Assembly: GCF_023283925.1 (NCBI RefSeq)
Contig: NZ_JAKIKX010000006.1
Span: forward strand, 177,980 to 241,979
DNA: 64,000 nucleotides
Reading direction: 5' to 3'
From: Shewanella marisflavi
GTDB lineage: Bacteria > Pseudomonadota > Gammaproteobacteria > Enterobacterales > Shewanellaceae
Each line of letters begins with the position of its first letter. The stretch's first letter is position 1. Positions 47,345 to 58,416 of the stretch are shown piece after piece. Both the position numbers and the translations under genes were made by a program. The notes beneath the pieces are model-generated. The model had not been told where the DNA came from. It saw only the letters and a list, made by a program, of their open reading frames with translations, and did no database searches.

Positions 47345-48711
47345 TCCCTTTACGTCTTTCAGATTTAGCCAAGGTACTGGGTGCCAAGCATATTGGTGAA
47401 GATCTTACTGTGACTAAGGTGTCTAGCGATAGCCGAGTGGTGGACGCCCAGACCTTATTTGTCGCCCTTAAGGGTGAGCGTTTCGATGCCCATGATTTTG
47501 CCGATAAGGCGGTGATGGATGGCGCCATTGCCCTGTTGGTTGAGCGTGAACTGCCAATAGCAGCGCCTCAGCTTATCGTGGTGAACAGTCAGAAAGCCAT
47601 GGGACAAATAGGTGCCCATGTGAAACAGTGCGTGGCGCCTAAGAGTGTCGCCTTGACCGGTTCAAACGGTAAGACCAGCGTCAAGGAGATGGTGGCGACC
47701 ATCTTATCGGTTAAACACCAGGTGCTTTATACCGCGGGTAATTTCAACAACGAAGTGGGCGTGCCCTTAACCTTGTTGCGTCTCGAACCTCAGCATGAGT
47801 ATGGCGTGTTCGAATTAGGTGCAAATCATCTCGGCGAAATTAATTACACTTCATCTTTAGTGCAACCCGATGTGGCAATGGTTAATAATGTCGCCTCGGC
47901 GCATCTAGAGGGCTTTGGCTCACTACAAGGGGTGGCCAAGGCGAAATCAGAGATCTTCCTTCATCTCGCTAAGGATGGTGTAGCAGTGATCAATGCCGAC
48001 GACGCATTTGCCGATGTGATGCGTAGTGCGGCCAGCGCTTATACCCAGCTCAGTTTCTCCTGTCAGGGTCATCCAGCCGATGTTGTGGCTAGCGACCTAA
48101 CGGCAGATGCTCTGGGCTGCTATCGCTTTACCCTCAGTTATCGTGATGAGCAACGTCAGGTGAGCCTGCCGCTATCGGGACGTCATCAGGTCAGCAATGC
48201 CCTGGCGGCGACCAGTATTTGCTTGGCATTAGGCTTGTCACTTGAAGAGATAGTTCAAGGGCTTAAGCAGTTAAAGCCTGTAAAAGGCCGGATGCAGCCG
48301 ACTCGTCTTGGGCGCTTTCTGTTGATCGATGATACCTATAATGCCAATCCGGCCTCTGTCGGTGCCGCCATCGACTGGCTTCAAGAAATTGAAGGAAATC
48401 GCTGTTTAGTACTGGGCGATTTAGGCGAATTGGGTGACAATGCGTCCCTTTTACATCGGCAGCTGGGTGAAAAAGCCAAGTTGCAGGGGATCGATGCCTT
48501 GTATTCGCTAGGAGAGTTGAGTCGGGCGAGCAGCGAAGCATTCGCTGGCAAGCACTTTACCGATTTAGATGCATTGGTTATTGATTTAGTTAGTTATTTT
48601 AACCAGTTAGCCGGAAACGTCACTGTGTTAGTTAAGGGGTCTCGTAGCGCCAAAATGGAGCGGGTTATCGAGGCCTTAATTGCCGCCTTTGAGCGCAAGG
48701 AGTTGTTTTAA
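47341..48711 (+). CDS. murF: UDP-MurNAc-tripeptide:D-Ala-D-Ala ligase
   Basis: Attaches the D-Ala-D-Ala dipeptide. The ATP loop [12 protein letters not shown] is at about 104-115, and [12 protein letters not shown] is the characteristic MurF motif. 456 residues (E. coli 452). The ATG overlaps the murE end; the stop shares one base with the mraY start. The D-Ala-D-Ala it uses must come from a ddl gene elsewhere. Confidence 0.96.
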   Translation: MIPLRLSDLAKVLGAKHIGEDLTVTKVSSDSRVVDAQTLFVALKGERFDAHDFADKAVMDGAIALLVERELPIAAPQLIVVNSQKAMGQIGAHVKQCVAPKSVALTGSNGKTSVKEMVATILSVKHQVLYTAGNFNNEVGVPLTLLRLEPQHEYGVFELGANHLGEINYTSSLVQPDVAMVNNVASAHLEGFGSLQGVAKAKSEIFLHLAKDGVAVINADDAFADVMRSAASAYTQLSFSCQGHPADVVASDLTADALGCYRFTLSYRDEQRQVSLPLSGRHQVSNALAATSICLALGLSLEEIVQGLKQLKPVKGRMQPTRLGRFLLIDDTYNANPASVGAAIDWLQEIEGNRCLVLGDLGELGDNASLLHRQLGEKAKLQGIDALYSLGELSRASSEAFAGKHFTDLDALVIDLVSYFNQLAGNVTVLVKGSRSAKMERVIEALIAAFERKELF

Positions 48712-49793
48712 TGCTGGTTTATCTGGCTGATTATTTAACCCAGTTCTACTCTGGGTTTAATGTGTTTTCCTATGTGACCTTCAGGGCCATCTTAGGCTTG
48801 TTGACCGCCATGGTGTTTAGCCTGTGGTGGGGGCCCAAGATGATCGAGCGTTTGCAATTGTTGCAGATAGGTCAGGTGGTGCGCAATGAAGGGCCTGAGT
48901 CTCATTTTGCTAAACGCGGCACGCCGACCATGGGTGGCTTGTTGATCTTGGCAGGGGTCTTTATCAGCGTCTTGCTTTGGGGCGACCTGGGTAGCCGTTA
49001 TGTGTGGGTCATGCTTTTCGTGCTAGGTGCCTTTGGTCTGATAGGCTTTATCGATGACTATCGTAAAGTGGTACGCAAGGACACTAAGGGGCTTATCGCC
49101 CGCTGGAAATATATTCTGCAATCTTTGGCCGCGCTGGCGATCGCCTTCTATCTCTATGCCTCAGCTGGGAGTCCCGGTGAGACACAGCTGGTGGTGCCCT
49201 TCTTTAAGGATGTGATGCCGCAACTGGGTGGCTTCTTTATTCTGCTGGCCTATTTCACCATCGTCGGTTCGAGCAACGCGGTGAACCTGACCGATGGTCT
49301 GGACGGCTTGGCGATCATGCCGACCGTCATGGTGGCGGCAGCCTTCGCCTTGATAGCTTATCTGTCGGGTCACGTGCAGTTTGCCAACTACTTGCATATT
49401 CCATATTTGCCGGGCTCGGGTGAGCTGGTGATCGTCTGCACTGCTATCGTCGGTGCGGGGTTAGGCTTCTTGTGGTTCAACACTTATCCGGCACAAGTCT
49501 TCATGGGCGATGTGGGCTCGCTCTCTCTGGGCGCAGCACTGGGTACTATCGCCGTATTGGTGCGTCAGGAGATCCTCTTGGTGATCATGGGCGGCGTATT
49601 TGTGATGGAAACGGTTTCTGTGATTTTGCAGGTCGGCTCATACAAGCTGCGCGGTCAGCGTATTTTCAGAATGGCACCTATTCATCATCACTATGAGTTG
49701 AAAGGGTGGCCTGAGCCTAGGGTGATCGTGCGTTTCTGGATCATCTCTCTCTTCTTGGTGTTGCTAGGCTTAGCAACCTTAAAGTTAAGGTAA
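48711..49793 (+). CDS. mraY: Phospho-MurNAc-pentapeptide translocase MraY
   Basis: Inner-membrane enzyme making lipid I from UDP-MurNAc-pentapeptide and undecaprenyl phosphate. The 360 residues equal E. coli MraY, with about ten membrane helices. Active-site motifs are [21 protein letters not shown] and the histidine cluster [10 protein letters not shown]. Confidence 0.97.
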   Translation: MLVYLADYLTQFYSGFNVFSYVTFRAILGLLTAMVFSLWWGPKMIERLQLLQIGQVVRNEGPESHFAKRGTPTMGGLLILAGVFISVLLWGDLGSRYVWVMLFVLGAFGLIGFIDDYRKVVRKDTKGLIARWKYILQSLAALAIAFYLYASAGSPGETQLVVPFFKDVMPQLGGFFILLAYFTIVGSSNAVNLTDGLDGLAIMPTVMVAAAFALIAYLSGHVQFANYLHIPYLPGSGELVIVCTAIVGAGLGFLWFNTYPAQVFMGDVGSLSLGAALGTIAVLVRQEILLVIMGGVFVMETVSVILQVGSYKLRGQRIFRMAPIHHHYELKGWPEPRVIVRFWIISLFLVLLGLATLKLR

Positions 49794-49799
49794 GACACC

Positions 49800-51131
49800 A
49801 TGGCCAGTCAGTATACACACATAGTATTGGGACTCGGCGCCACTGGGCTGTCGGTTGTGCGTTATTTAACTAAGCAAGGCATTACGCCGCTGGTGATGGA
49901 TAGCCGCGAGAATCCTCCGGGACGCGAGCTCTTGACGCAAGAGTTCCCTGAGGTGTTGTTGCTGACCGGAGGCTTCGATTGTCGTTATCTGGTGCAGGCC
50001 AGCCAGATTGTTGTAAGCCCAGGGATCCCCTTGGATACCGCCGAAGTGCGCGCCGCCGTGGATATGGGGATCGATATTGTTGGCGATGTCGAGCTGTTTG
50101 CCAGAGCTCTGCAGGGGAGAGAAGCCTGTGTGATCGGCATTACCGGTTCAAACGGCAAGTCGACGGTCACCACCCTGGTGGGTGAGATGGCGGCTGCTGC
50201 CGGACTCAATTATGCCGTTGGCGGCAATATCGGTGTGCCAGTGCTTGATCTGCTTGAGGGCAATCATGATCTGTATGTACTTGAGTTGTCGAGTTTTCAG
50301 TTAGAAACCACCTCAAGCCTTAATTGTATCAGCGCCACCTGTCTGAACATCAGTGAAGATCATATGGACAGGTATTCAGATCTTGAGAGCTATCGTCAGG
50401 CCAAGCTGCGCTTGTACGATCAGACCAAGCTGGCGATTTTTAATCGAGACGATCTGCTGACCCGTCCTAACGAACCGATGAATCAAAACAGCTTTGGTCT
50501 TTCGCTGCCCGAAGGGGATGAGTGGGGCGTTAGCCATGGCGTTTTAGTTCATGGTGCAACCGAATATGTGGCCTGCGATCAGGTGGCTTTGGTCGGCAGT
50601 CATAATCAGGCCAATCTGTTGGTCGCCATGGCCTTGGCAGATAGTGCCGGAATCGCAAAGGCGGTCATGGTCGACGTAGCAAAGCGCTTCAAAGGCCTGG
50701 CGCACCGCTGTGAGCTGGTCGCAAAACATCAGGGCGTAAGCTACGTAAACGATTCTAAGGCGACCAATGTGGGCGCTACCCTAGCGGCTTTGCAAGGGCT
50801 GAGTGACCATGAGGGGCAGATCATTTTGATCGCCGGTGGTGACGGTAAGGGCGCCGATTTCTCTGTGCTTCGCCATGCTCTGACGGGGGTCAGTCAAGTG
50901 ATCACGCTAGGTCAGGATGGTGACAGAATTGCCGAGCAGTTTGATGGGGCGATTCGGGTCGAGACTATGCAAGAGGCGGTCGTTCAAGCGGCGCAGCTTG
51001 CTAAGCCGGGAGATATCGTGCTGCTATCGCCAGCCTGTGCCAGCTTGGATATGTATAGCAATTTTATGGCCAGGGGTGATGATTTTCGTGCTCAGGTAGC
51101 TGCACTTAACGATGAGGTGGTGCATGCGTAG
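49800..51131 (+). CDS. murD: UDP-MurNAc-L-Ala:D-glutamate ligase
   Basis: Adds D-glutamate to the precursor. The ATP loop GITGSNGKSTVTTL is at about 113-126; the second nucleotide-binding region YVNDSKATNVGATLAAL lies near 315. 443 residues (E. coli 438). Six bases after mraY; its last eight bases overlap the ftsW start. Confidence 0.96.
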   Translation: MASQYTHIVLGLGATGLSVVRYLTKQGITPLVMDSRENPPGRELLTQEFPEVLLLTGGFDCRYLVQASQIVVSPGIPLDTAEVRAAVDMGIDIVGDVELFARALQGREACVIGITGSNGKSTVTTLVGEMAAAAGLNYAVGGNIGVPVLDLLEGNHDLYVLELSSFQLETTSSLNCISATCLNISEDHMDRYSDLESYRQAKLRLYDQTKLAIFNRDDLLTRPNEPMNQNSFGLSLPEGDEWGVSHGVLVHGATEYVACDQVALVGSHNQANLLVAMALADSAGIAKAVMVDVAKRFKGLAHRCELVAKHQGVSYVNDSKATNVGATLAALQGLSDHEGQIILIAGGDGKGADFSVLRHALTGVSQVITLGQDGDRIAEQFDGAIRVETMQEAVVQAAQLAKPGDIVLLSPACASLDMYSNFMARGDDFRAQVAALNDEVVHA

Positions 51132-52338
51132 CGATGAGCGTCAACTAAGCCTGTTTGGTAGCTCCCTGAGTTGGACGCTGCCCAACCTGTTTAGTCAACG
51201 TGAAGCGCCGGGCATGCAGCTCTATGACAGAGCATTACTGTTCGCGATTATCTCCCTGATAAGCTTCGGCTTCATCATGGTGATGTCGGCCTCTATGCCA
51301 GAGGCCACAAGTTTAACGGGTAACCCTTTCCACTTTGTGTGGCGCCATGTGGCCTACCTATTGGGATGTGCCCTGATAGCAGCGGTGGTGCTGCAGGTTG
51401 AAATGCAAAGGTGGCAACAGCTGAGCCCTATTTTGCTCTTGGTTGTTGGCATCATGTTGGTTGCAGTGCCAATTGTGGGCACGACGGTAAATGGTGCGAC
51501 CCGTTGGTTGTCTGTCGGGCCTATCCGTATTCAGGTGGCCGAGATGGCCAAGTTTGCCTTTGCCATCTACATGGCGGGCTATCTGGTGCGGCGACATCAG
51601 GAGGTGCGGGAAAACGCCAAAGGTTTCTATAAGCCGATTGCCGTGTTTGCCGTGTATGCCTTTTTGATCCTGCTGCAGCCTGACCTGGGGACAGTGGTGG
51701 TGCTGTTTGTCGGCACAGTGGGCTTGCTGTTTTTAGCGGGTGCAAGATTGCTCGATTTCTTCGCGCTGATCTTGACCGGTGCCATGGCCTTTGTGGGTCT
51801 GGTATTACTGGAACCTTACCGTATGCGACGGGTGACCTCGTTTCTGGACCCTTGGCAGGATCCCTTCGGTAGCGGTTATCAGCTTACCCAGTCGCTGATG
51901 GCCTACGGCCGTGGTGACTGGCTGGGACAAGGCTTAGGTAACAGCATTCAGAAGCTGGAATACCTGCCCGAGGCTCATACCGATTTTATCTTTGCCGTGA
52001 TCGGCGAAGAGCTGGGTTTTTTGGGCATTATTGCCGTGTTGTCGGTACTGCTGTTTGTTGCCTTGAGAGCGATAAAGCTGGGTAATCTTTGCCTGCTGCA
52101 AGACAAGGCGTTTGAAGGCTATCTGGCTTACTCAATCGGCATCTGGATCTGTTTCCAGACAGTGGTGAACGTCGGAGCCAGTATTGGCATGTTGCCTACC
52201 AAGGGGTTGACGCTGCCCTTTATCAGTTATGGCGGCAGTAGCCTGTGGGTGATGACGGCGGCTGCAATGATATTAATTAGAATCGACCATGAAAGACGAT
52301 TAAGCCTGATACAGGCGGTACAAGGCAAGGTGAAATAG
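51124..52338 (+). CDS. ftsW: SEDS peptidoglycan glycosyltransferase FtsW
   Basis: Multi-pass SEDS protein that polymerises septal glycan in complex with FtsI. 404 residues with about ten membrane helices. ATG at 51124 (MRSDERQLSL) is preferred to an upstream in-frame start, as it forms the typical short overlap with murD. The signature block GLTLPFISYGGSSL is near the C-terminus. It ends immediately before the murG ATG. Confidence 0.95.
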   Translation: MRSDERQLSLFGSSLSWTLPNLFSQREAPGMQLYDRALLFAIISLISFGFIMVMSASMPEATSLTGNPFHFVWRHVAYLLGCALIAAVVLQVEMQRWQQLSPILLLVVGIMLVAVPIVGTTVNGATRWLSVGPIRIQVAEMAKFAFAIYMAGYLVRRHQEVRENAKGFYKPIAVFAVYAFLILLQPDLGTVVVLFVGTVGLLFLAGARLLDFFALILTGAMAFVGLVLLEPYRMRRVTSFLDPWQDPFGSGYQLTQSLMAYGRGDWLGQGLGNSIQKLEYLPEAHTDFIFAVIGEELGFLGIIAVLSVLLFVALRAIKLGNLCLLQDKAFEGYLAYSIGIWICFQTVVNVGASIGMLPTKGLTLPFISYGGSSLWVMTAAAMILIRIDHERRLSLIQAVQGKVK

Positions 52339-53433
52339 ATGGTCTCAGAGAAACGTATTTTGATCATGGCTGGCGGCACGGGGGGACATGTCTTCCCGGC
52401 GTTAGCCGTGGCCAAAGCGTTGGCCAAGCAAGGTTGGAAGGTGCGTTGGCTTGGCACCGCCGATCGTATGGAGGCACGATTGGTGCCCCAGCATGGCTTC
52501 GATATCGACTTTATCGATATTAAAGGGGTACGCGGTAACGGGCTTATTCGTAAGTTGGCGGCCCCCTTTAAGATTTTGCGCTCCATCATGCAGGCGCGTG
52601 AGGTGATTAAAGAGTTTAAGCCTGATGTGGTGCTCGGCATGGGGGGGTTTGCCAGTGGCCCTGGGGGCGTGGCAGCCAAGCTTAGCGGTATTCCGCTGGT
52701 GCTCCATGAGCAAAACGCTATTCCGGGTATGACTAACAAGCTATTGTCGCGTATTGCGACGCGTGTGTTATGTGCCTTTGATAACACCTTTGAAGCGGGT
52801 GCTGAAGTGGTGGGTAATCCCATCCGCAGCGAACTGATCGCCCTTGGGCGTAGCGAAGTGCCCAGTGCTCAAGACGATGCCTTAAGGGTATTGGTTGTCG
52901 GTGGCAGTCTGGGGGCAAAAATATTTAACGACCTGATGCCAAGCGTGACGGCGGCTGTCGCTAAGCAGCATTCCATGACAGTTTGGCACCAGGTGGGCAA
53001 GGGCAATCAGGCGCAGGTAGAAGCCGAGTATTTACAGCTCGGTCAGTCGGGTAGCGTCAAGGTCGCCGAGTTTATCGATGATATGGAAGCGGCCTATCGT
53101 TGGGCCGATGTGATTTTGTGCCGCGCAGGTGCCTTGACGGTATCTGAGGTCGCGGCAGTGGGGCTACCGAGTCTGTTGGTGCCTTATCCCCATGCGGTGG
53201 ATGATCATCAGACTAAGAATGCACAGGTATTGGTTGAAGCGGGTGGCGCCTTCTTGCTGCCACAAACCGTATTAACTAGTGAAAAATTGATCAGCAAGCT
53301 GCAGATCTTGGCATCAGATCGTAAGGCCCTTGTCGAGATGGGGCAACTGGCCAAGAGTGTTGCTGTATTAGATGCCACAGAGCGGGTCGCTAATGTGTGT
53401 ATCGCGCTGGCAAGTAAGGAAAAAAATGATTAA
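52339..53433 (+). CDS. murG: UDP-GlcNAc transferase MurG
   Basis: Peripheral membrane glycosyltransferase making lipid II from lipid I. GT-B fold with the glycine-rich loops [14 protein letters not shown] and [11 protein letters not shown], and the UDP-GlcNAc site [13 protein letters not shown]. 364 residues (E. coli 355). Starts right after the ftsW stop and overlaps murC by eight bases. Confidence 0.97.
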   Translation: MVSEKRILIMAGGTGGHVFPALAVAKALAKQGWKVRWLGTADRMEARLVPQHGFDIDFIDIKGVRGNGLIRKLAAPFKILRSIMQAREVIKEFKPDVVLGMGGFASGPGGVAAKLSGIPLVLHEQNAIPGMTNKLLSRIATRVLCAFDNTFEAGAEVVGNPIRSELIALGRSEVPSAQDDALRVLVVGGSLGAKIFNDLMPSVTAAVAKQHSMTVWHQVGKGNQAQVEAEYLQLGQSGSVKVAEFIDDMEAAYRWADVILCRAGALTVSEVAAVGLPSLLVPYPHAVDDHQTKNAQVLVEAGGAFLLPQTVLTSEKLISKLQILASDRKALVEMGQLAKSVAVLDATERVANVCIALASKEKND

Positions 53434-54880
53434 AGCCGAAGAGAAGTACGCCCAATTAAGAACCATTATCCCTGAGATGCGCCGCGTTAAGCGCATCCAT
53501 TTTGTGGGAATAGGTGGTGCGGGTATGGGTGGTATTGCCGAGGTGTTGGTAAACGAAGGTTATCGTCTTAGCGGTTCAGATATCGCTGAGAATGCCGTGA
53601 CGGCTCGTCTGAAACGACTCGGCGCGGCCATTTTTATCGGTCACCAGGCCGATCAGGTTGAAGGGGTCGATGTGGTGGTGGTTTCTACCGCTATCGATGC
53701 CAATAACCCAGAAATTTTAGCCGCGCAGGAGCGGCGCATCCCTATCGTTCGCCGAGCAGAGATGTTGGCTGAGCTGATGCGTTACCGTCATGGGGTGGCT
53801 GTGGCTGGTACCCATGGCAAGACGACCACCACGAGTTTGATTGCTAGCGTGTATGGTCAGGCCGAGCGAGACCCGACCTTCGTGATCGGTGGTCTGCTTA
53901 ACAGTGCCGGCACCAACGCACGTCTGGGCAAGAGTCGCTATCTGATCGCCGAAGCTGACGAGAGCGATGCCAGTTTCTTGCATCTGCAGCCCATGGTGAG
54001 TGTGGTCACCAATATCGAAGCCGACCATATGGACACCTATGAGGGAGATTTCGAGAAGTTGAAATCCACCTTTGTCGACTTCCTGCACAACTTGCCTTTT
54101 TACGGTGTTGCTGTGGCTTGTATCGACGATCCCGTGGTGAGAGAGATATTGCCGCGTATTGGCCGTAAGGTGGTGACCTATGGCTTTAGCGACGATGCCG
54201 ATGTACAGGCGCTGAACTTCGAGCAGAAAGGTTATAGCTCTCGCTTTACCGTGCGCCGTGAAGGGATGGTGGATCTTGACCTAAGTGTGAACCTGCCGGG
54301 TCGTCACAATGTGCTCAACGCGCTGGCGGCAATTGCGGTAGCCACTGAAGATGAAATTGAGGATGAAGCGATCATCCGCGCGCTGGAAGAGTTCCAGGGG
54401 ATTGGTCGACGTTTCCAGCAGCTGGGTGAATTTGCCACTTCTGCGGGTGATGTGATGCTGGTCGATGACTATGGTCATCATCCTAGCGAAGTGGCGGCAA
54501 CCATTAAGGCGGCACGCTCAGGTTGGCCAGACAAGCGCCTGGTGATGATCTACCAGCCCCACAGATATAGCCGCACTCGAGATCTCTATGATGATTTCGT
54601 CGAGGTGTTGGCCCAGGTGGATTGCTTGTTATTGCTTGATGTATATGCCGCCGGAGAGGCGCCGGTACCCGGGGCTGACAGTCGCGCCCTATGCCGCTCG
54701 ATTCGTCAGCGTGGCCAGCTCGATCCTATTTTTGTGGCCGAGCCTGAGCAGCTACAGGCGATTTTGCCTGGCATATTGCAAGATGGCGACCTGCTGTTGA
54801 CTCAGGGGGCGGGCAATATTGGTGCCCTAAGTCGCCAACTGGCTGATGCTGGCTTGCAGTTTGAGTCGGAAAAGGAATGA
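53426..54880 (+). CDS. murC: UDP-MurNAc:L-alanine ligase
   Basis: First amino-acid ligase of the Mur pathway. Rossmann-like [16 protein letters not shown] at about 24-39, ATP loop [12 protein letters not shown] near 125, and the [11 protein letters not shown] block near 350. 484 residues (E. coli 491). ATG at 53426 overlaps the murG end, with AAGGAAA upstream; longer in-frame starts lie inside murG. In E. coli ddlB follows, but here the next gene is ftsQ. Confidence 0.96.
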   Translation: MIKAEEKYAQLRTIIPEMRRVKRIHFVGIGGAGMGGIAEVLVNEGYRLSGSDIAENAVTARLKRLGAAIFIGHQADQVEGVDVVVVSTAIDANNPEILAAQERRIPIVRRAEMLAELMRYRHGVAVAGTHGKTTTTSLIASVYGQAERDPTFVIGGLLNSAGTNARLGKSRYLIAEADESDASFLHLQPMVSVVTNIEADHMDTYEGDFEKLKSTFVDFLHNLPFYGVAVACIDDPVVREILPRIGRKVVTYGFSDDADVQALNFEQKGYSSRFTVRREGMVDLDLSVNLPGRHNVLNALAAIAVATEDEIEDEAIIRALEEFQGIGRRFQQLGEFATSAGDVMLVDDYGHHPSEVAATIKAARSGWPDKRLVMIYQPHRYSRTRDLYDDFVEVLAQVDCLLLLDVYAAGEAPVPGADSRALCRSIRQRGQLDPIFVAEPEQLQAILPGILQDGDLLLTQGAGNIGALSRQLADAGLQFESEKE

Positions 54881-54918
54881 GGTGCAAGGTGCTTAGTCAC
54901 CTAGCCTAGATGAAGCTT

Positions 54919-54946
54919 TTGACGCTAGAGGTGAGGTAGTTATAAT
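54919..54946 (+). promoter_or_regulatory. Predicted ftsQAZ promoter
   Basis: TTGACG (54919-54924), a 16-base spacer and a perfect TATAAT (54941-54946), 80 bases before the ftsQ start. It lies in the 145-base gap where ddlB would be in E. coli, and would give ftsQ-ftsA-ftsZ transcription independent of the mraZ promoter. Confidence 0.7.
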
Positions 54947-55025
54947 GCCCGGTTACTTACAACTGCCCTCTGGTAGTAAATTGATTGGTTTTTATACATT
55001 AAATGATGTGTTAGGGCGATAAGCA

Positions 55026-55790
55026 GTGTCCTGGAGTGAGCTAGGTAGCCGTTGGAAAAACAGGTTGAAACAGGTCGATTGGTATCTGTGTTTCGGCTTG
55101 ATTTTTCTCTTCCTGGTGCTGTGCGGTTTGTCCCTAGGCGGTTGGAAGCTGCATCTGGTACTCAACGACGCAGATGCTCTGCCTATCGAGGCGGTCGCGA
55201 TTAAAGGTGATAGACAGTTCACCAGCGACGCAGAGATACGCTCGGCGCTGCAGGATCTGATGCAGAGAAGCTTCTTCTCCGCCGATGTGAATCAGGTACA
55301 GCAGGCCTTGGAAAATCTGCCCTGGGTGTACCACGCCTCAGTGAGGCGAGAGTGGCCAGCTAAGTTAAAGGTATTTCTGGTCGAGCAGAAACCTGTGGCC
55401 CACTGGAACGAGACAGATTGGCTTAACGAGCAGGGGCAGGTGTTTAAGGCACCCAACCGGGACGGCATAGGGCTATTGCCTAACTTGGTCGGCCCGGAAG
55501 ATCAGGCGTTGTCAGTGTTGACTAGCTATCGCCAGGTGAGTGAATTATTGAAGATTAACGGGTTTGATTTAACCCGTTTAGAGTTGAGTCCCAGACATGC
55601 CTGGATAGCTGTGTTGGCAAATGGCATAGAGCTGAATCTGGGACGGGAAGATAAGATGGCAAGGGTGCAGCGCTTCATCCATGTGTATCCCACATTGATG
55701 AAACAGGATAAGCCCGTTGCCAGAGTTGATTTGCGCTACGATACCGGATTGGCCGTAGGTTGGGATGATGCACAAAATGAGAGCCGTTAA
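55026..55790 (+). CDS. ftsQ: Cell division protein FtsQ
   Basis: Bitopic divisome scaffold that binds FtsB and FtsL. The 254 residues (E. coli 276) have a cytoplasmic tail, one membrane helix (about 22-43), and a periplasmic POTRA domain beginning LPIEAVAIKGDRQFTSDAEIRSAL, followed by the beta domain. GTG start at 55026 with only a weak ribosome binding site. It ends three bases before ftsA. Confidence 0.94.
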   Translation: MSWSELGSRWKNRLKQVDWYLCFGLIFLFLVLCGLSLGGWKLHLVLNDADALPIEAVAIKGDRQFTSDAEIRSALQDLMQRSFFSADVNQVQQALENLPWVYHASVRREWPAKLKVFLVEQKPVAHWNETDWLNEQGQVFKAPNRDGIGLLPNLVGPEDQALSVLTSYRQVSELLKINGFDLTRLELSPRHAWIAVLANGIELNLGREDKMARVQRFIHVYPTLMKQDKPVARVDLRYDTGLAVGWDDAQNESR

Positions 55791-55793
55791 TTA

Positions 55794-57029
55794 ATGACCA
55801 AGAATCAAGATAGAAATCTGATCGTTGGATTAGACATTGGAACGTCCAAGGTTGCTGTGATCATTGGTGAGGTGTTACCCGATGGCGAGATCAGTGTGGT
55901 CGGCCTAGGTAGTCATCCCTCTCGAGGCATGGACAAGGGCGGGGTGAATGACCTCGACTCTATCGTGCGTAGTGTGCAGCGGGCCTTGGATCAGGCCGAA
56001 CTGATGGCCGACTGTCAGGTGGCGTCTGTCTACTTGGGGATCTCGGGTAAGCATATCGAATGTCAGAACGAAAACGGCATGGTGTCGATTAACGACGAAG
56101 AGGTGACTCAGGAAGACGTCGACAACGTTATCCATACTGCACGCTCGGTGAAGATCCCAACTGAGCGCCGCATTTTACATGTGCTGCCGCAGGAGTATGC
56201 CATCGATGTGCAAGACGGCATCAAGAGCCCTATTGGTATGTCTGGCATGCGGATGGAAGCCAAGGTGCATATCGTCACCTGTGCTAACGATATGGCGAAA
56301 AACATTACCAAGAGTGTCGAGCGCTGCGGATTAAAAGTGGATGACTTAGTGTTCTCGGCTATCGCCTCGGCAGATGCGGTATTAACAGATGATGAGAAAG
56401 ATCTGGGGGTCTGTTTAGTGGATATGGGTGGCGGTACCACAGATATCACCATCTACACCAATGGCGCATTGCGTCACTGCGCCGTCGTGCCAGTGGCAGG
56501 TAACCAGGTAACCAGCGACATCGCTAAGATCTTCCGTACGCCGCTGTCACACGCCGAGCAGATTAAGGTGCAATACGCCAGTGCCAGAAGCGCCATGGTG
56601 AGCCGCGAAGACAGTATCGAAGTGCCGTCGGTTGGCGGACGTCCGTCGCGCACCATGTCTCGCCACACCTTGGCAGAAGTGGTTGAGCCTAGGTATCAGG
56701 AGCTATTTGAACTGGTACGTAAAGAATTGAGAGATTGCGGTCTGGAAGATCAGGTCGCCGCCGGTATCGTGCTAACAGGTGGCACTGCGTCTATCGAAGG
56801 CGCTGTGGATGTCGCCGAAGCGACCTTTGGTATGCCTGTTCGGGTTGCCGAGCCATTACCTGTAAAAGGATTGTTTGAATATGTGAACCAGCCCATCTAC
56901 TCCACGGGTGTTGGGTTGTTACATTATGGTGCAAGACGAGTGCTTGAGCGTCAGTTCGAGCGCCCTGAGCGTCAAGGGGTGACCAGTCTTTGGAATCGGG
57001 TCCAAAGTTGGTTTAAAGGTGAGTTTTAA
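55794..57029 (+). CDS. ftsA: Cell division protein FtsA
   Basis: Actin-like ATPase that tethers FtsZ to the membrane. The phosphate-binding block GLDIGTSKVAVIIGE is at the N-terminus, VDMGGGTTDITIY near 205, and the C-terminal amphipathic helix WNRVQSWFKGEF closes the protein. 411 residues (E. coli 420). Confidence 0.97.
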   Translation: MTKNQDRNLIVGLDIGTSKVAVIIGEVLPDGEISVVGLGSHPSRGMDKGGVNDLDSIVRSVQRALDQAELMADCQVASVYLGISGKHIECQNENGMVSINDEEVTQEDVDNVIHTARSVKIPTERRILHVLPQEYAIDVQDGIKSPIGMSGMRMEAKVHIVTCANDMAKNITKSVERCGLKVDDLVFSAIASADAVLTDDEKDLGVCLVDMGGGTTDITIYTNGALRHCAVVPVAGNQVTSDIAKIFRTPLSHAEQIKVQYASARSAMVSREDSIEVPSVGGRPSRTMSRHTLAEVVEPRYQELFELVRKELRDCGLEDQVAAGIVLTGGTASIEGAVDVAEATFGMPVRVAEPLPVKGLFEYVNQPIYSTGVGLLHYGARRVLERQFERPERQGVTSLWNRVQSWFKGEF

Positions 57030-57062
57030 GGTTAATAACGCAGACTAAATGGAGAAAAGACC

Positions 57063-58238
57063 ATGTTTGAGATCATGGATAGTCATTCCGATGAGGCGGT
57101 GATTAAGGTCATCGGTGTCGGTGGCGGTGGTGGTAACGCCGTCGAGCATATGGTGAAACACAATATCGAAGGTGTTGAGTTCGTTGCAACCAACACTGAC
57201 GCCCAGGCGCTGCGAAAGTCAGCGGCGGGCACGACCATTCAATTAGGTCGTGATGTCACTAAGGGACTTGGCGCAGGCGCCAACCCAGAAATTGGTCGCC
57301 TGGCGGCCGAAGAAGACAGAGAGAATATCCGCAGCGCAATCAAAGGCTCGGACATGATCTTTATCGCCGCCGGTATGGGTGGTGGTACGGGTACTGGTGC
57401 TGCACCTGTGGTGGCTGAGATCGCTCGTGAAGAGGGAATTCTCACCGTAGCCGTAGTGACTAAGCCTTTCCCGTTTGAGGGTAAGAAGCGTATGGCTTAC
57501 GCGGATCAAGGTATCGAGATGCTGGCTAAGCATGTGGATTCGCTGATCACTATCCCTAACGAGAAGTTACTTAAGGTATTAGGCCGCGGTACTTCACTGT
57601 TAGATGCTTTTGCTGCGGCTAACAATGTTCTGCTTGGTGCGGTGCAAGGTATTGCCGAGCTAATCACCCGTCCTGGTCTGATTAACGTCGACTTCGCCGA
57701 CGTCAAGACGGTCATGTCTGAAATGGGTAATGCCATGATGGGCACAGGTGTGGCGAGCGGTGAAGATCGCGCCGAAGAAGCTGCCGAAGCGGCGGTTGCC
57801 AGTCCATTGCTGGAAGATATCGATCTGGCAGGAGCTCGTGGCGTTCTGGTTAACATCACGGCGGGCATGGACATGAGTATCGAAGAGTTCGAGACCGTAG
57901 GTAACCATGTTAAGGCTTATGCATCTGACAATGCCACTGTGGTTGTGGGTGCGGTGATTGACCCAGAGATGAGCGATGAACTGCGTGTAACGGTTGTGGC
58001 AACCGGCATTGGCGCCGAAAAGAAGCCTGATATTCAACTGGTTTCTAAGCCTGCGCAGCGCCCTGAGCCTACGCCAGCGCCTGAGGTTAAGATTGAACTT
58101 CCACCGGAAGAAGCAGTCCCACAGGCAATGGGAGCGGGTAATGTTGTGCAAGTGGCACAGCCTGCTGCGGCCGCTGCGCCTAAGAGTGATCTTGATTACT
58201 TAGATATACCGGCATTTTTGCGTAAGCAAGCTGACTAG
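57063..58238 (+). CDS. ftsZ: Cell division protein FtsZ
   Basis: Tubulin-like GTPase that forms the Z ring. The GTP-binding signature [10 protein letters not shown] is near residue 105 and [10 protein letters not shown] near 18. A disordered Pro/Ala/Glu-rich linker (about 317-375) leads to the conserved tail [12 protein letters not shown], the docking site for FtsA, ZipA and SlmA. 391 residues. It follows ftsA by 33 bases. Confidence 0.98.
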   Translation: MFEIMDSHSDEAVIKVIGVGGGGGNAVEHMVKHNIEGVEFVATNTDAQALRKSAAGTTIQLGRDVTKGLGAGANPEIGRLAAEEDRENIRSAIKGSDMIFIAAGMGGGTGTGAAPVVAEIAREEGILTVAVVTKPFPFEGKKRMAYADQGIEMLAKHVDSLITIPNEKLLKVLGRGTSLLDAFAAANNVLLGAVQGIAELITRPGLINVDFADVKTVMSEMGNAMMGTGVASGEDRAEEAAEAAVASPLLEDIDLAGARGVLVNITAGMDMSIEEFETVGNHVKAYASDNATVVVGAVIDPEMSDELRVTVVATGIGAEKKPDIQLVSKPAQRPEPTPAPEVKIELPPEEAVPQAMGAGNVVQVAQPAAAAAPKSDLDYLDIPAFLRKQAD

Positions 58239-58416
58239 CGCTTCTGGTTGGGAGTGCTAGCCACCGCCTTAACCAGGATGGTGTACGGCGACTATCGTCG
58301 GTAAATTTTGGTGAATTGGCAAAGATATGCTAGCATGTCCGACCTGCAGCGCCCTTGTGCGCCGCTTTGTTGTGCAAAAATAGACGCTTTTTGGTTGTGA
58401 TATAACGGGTAAATAA

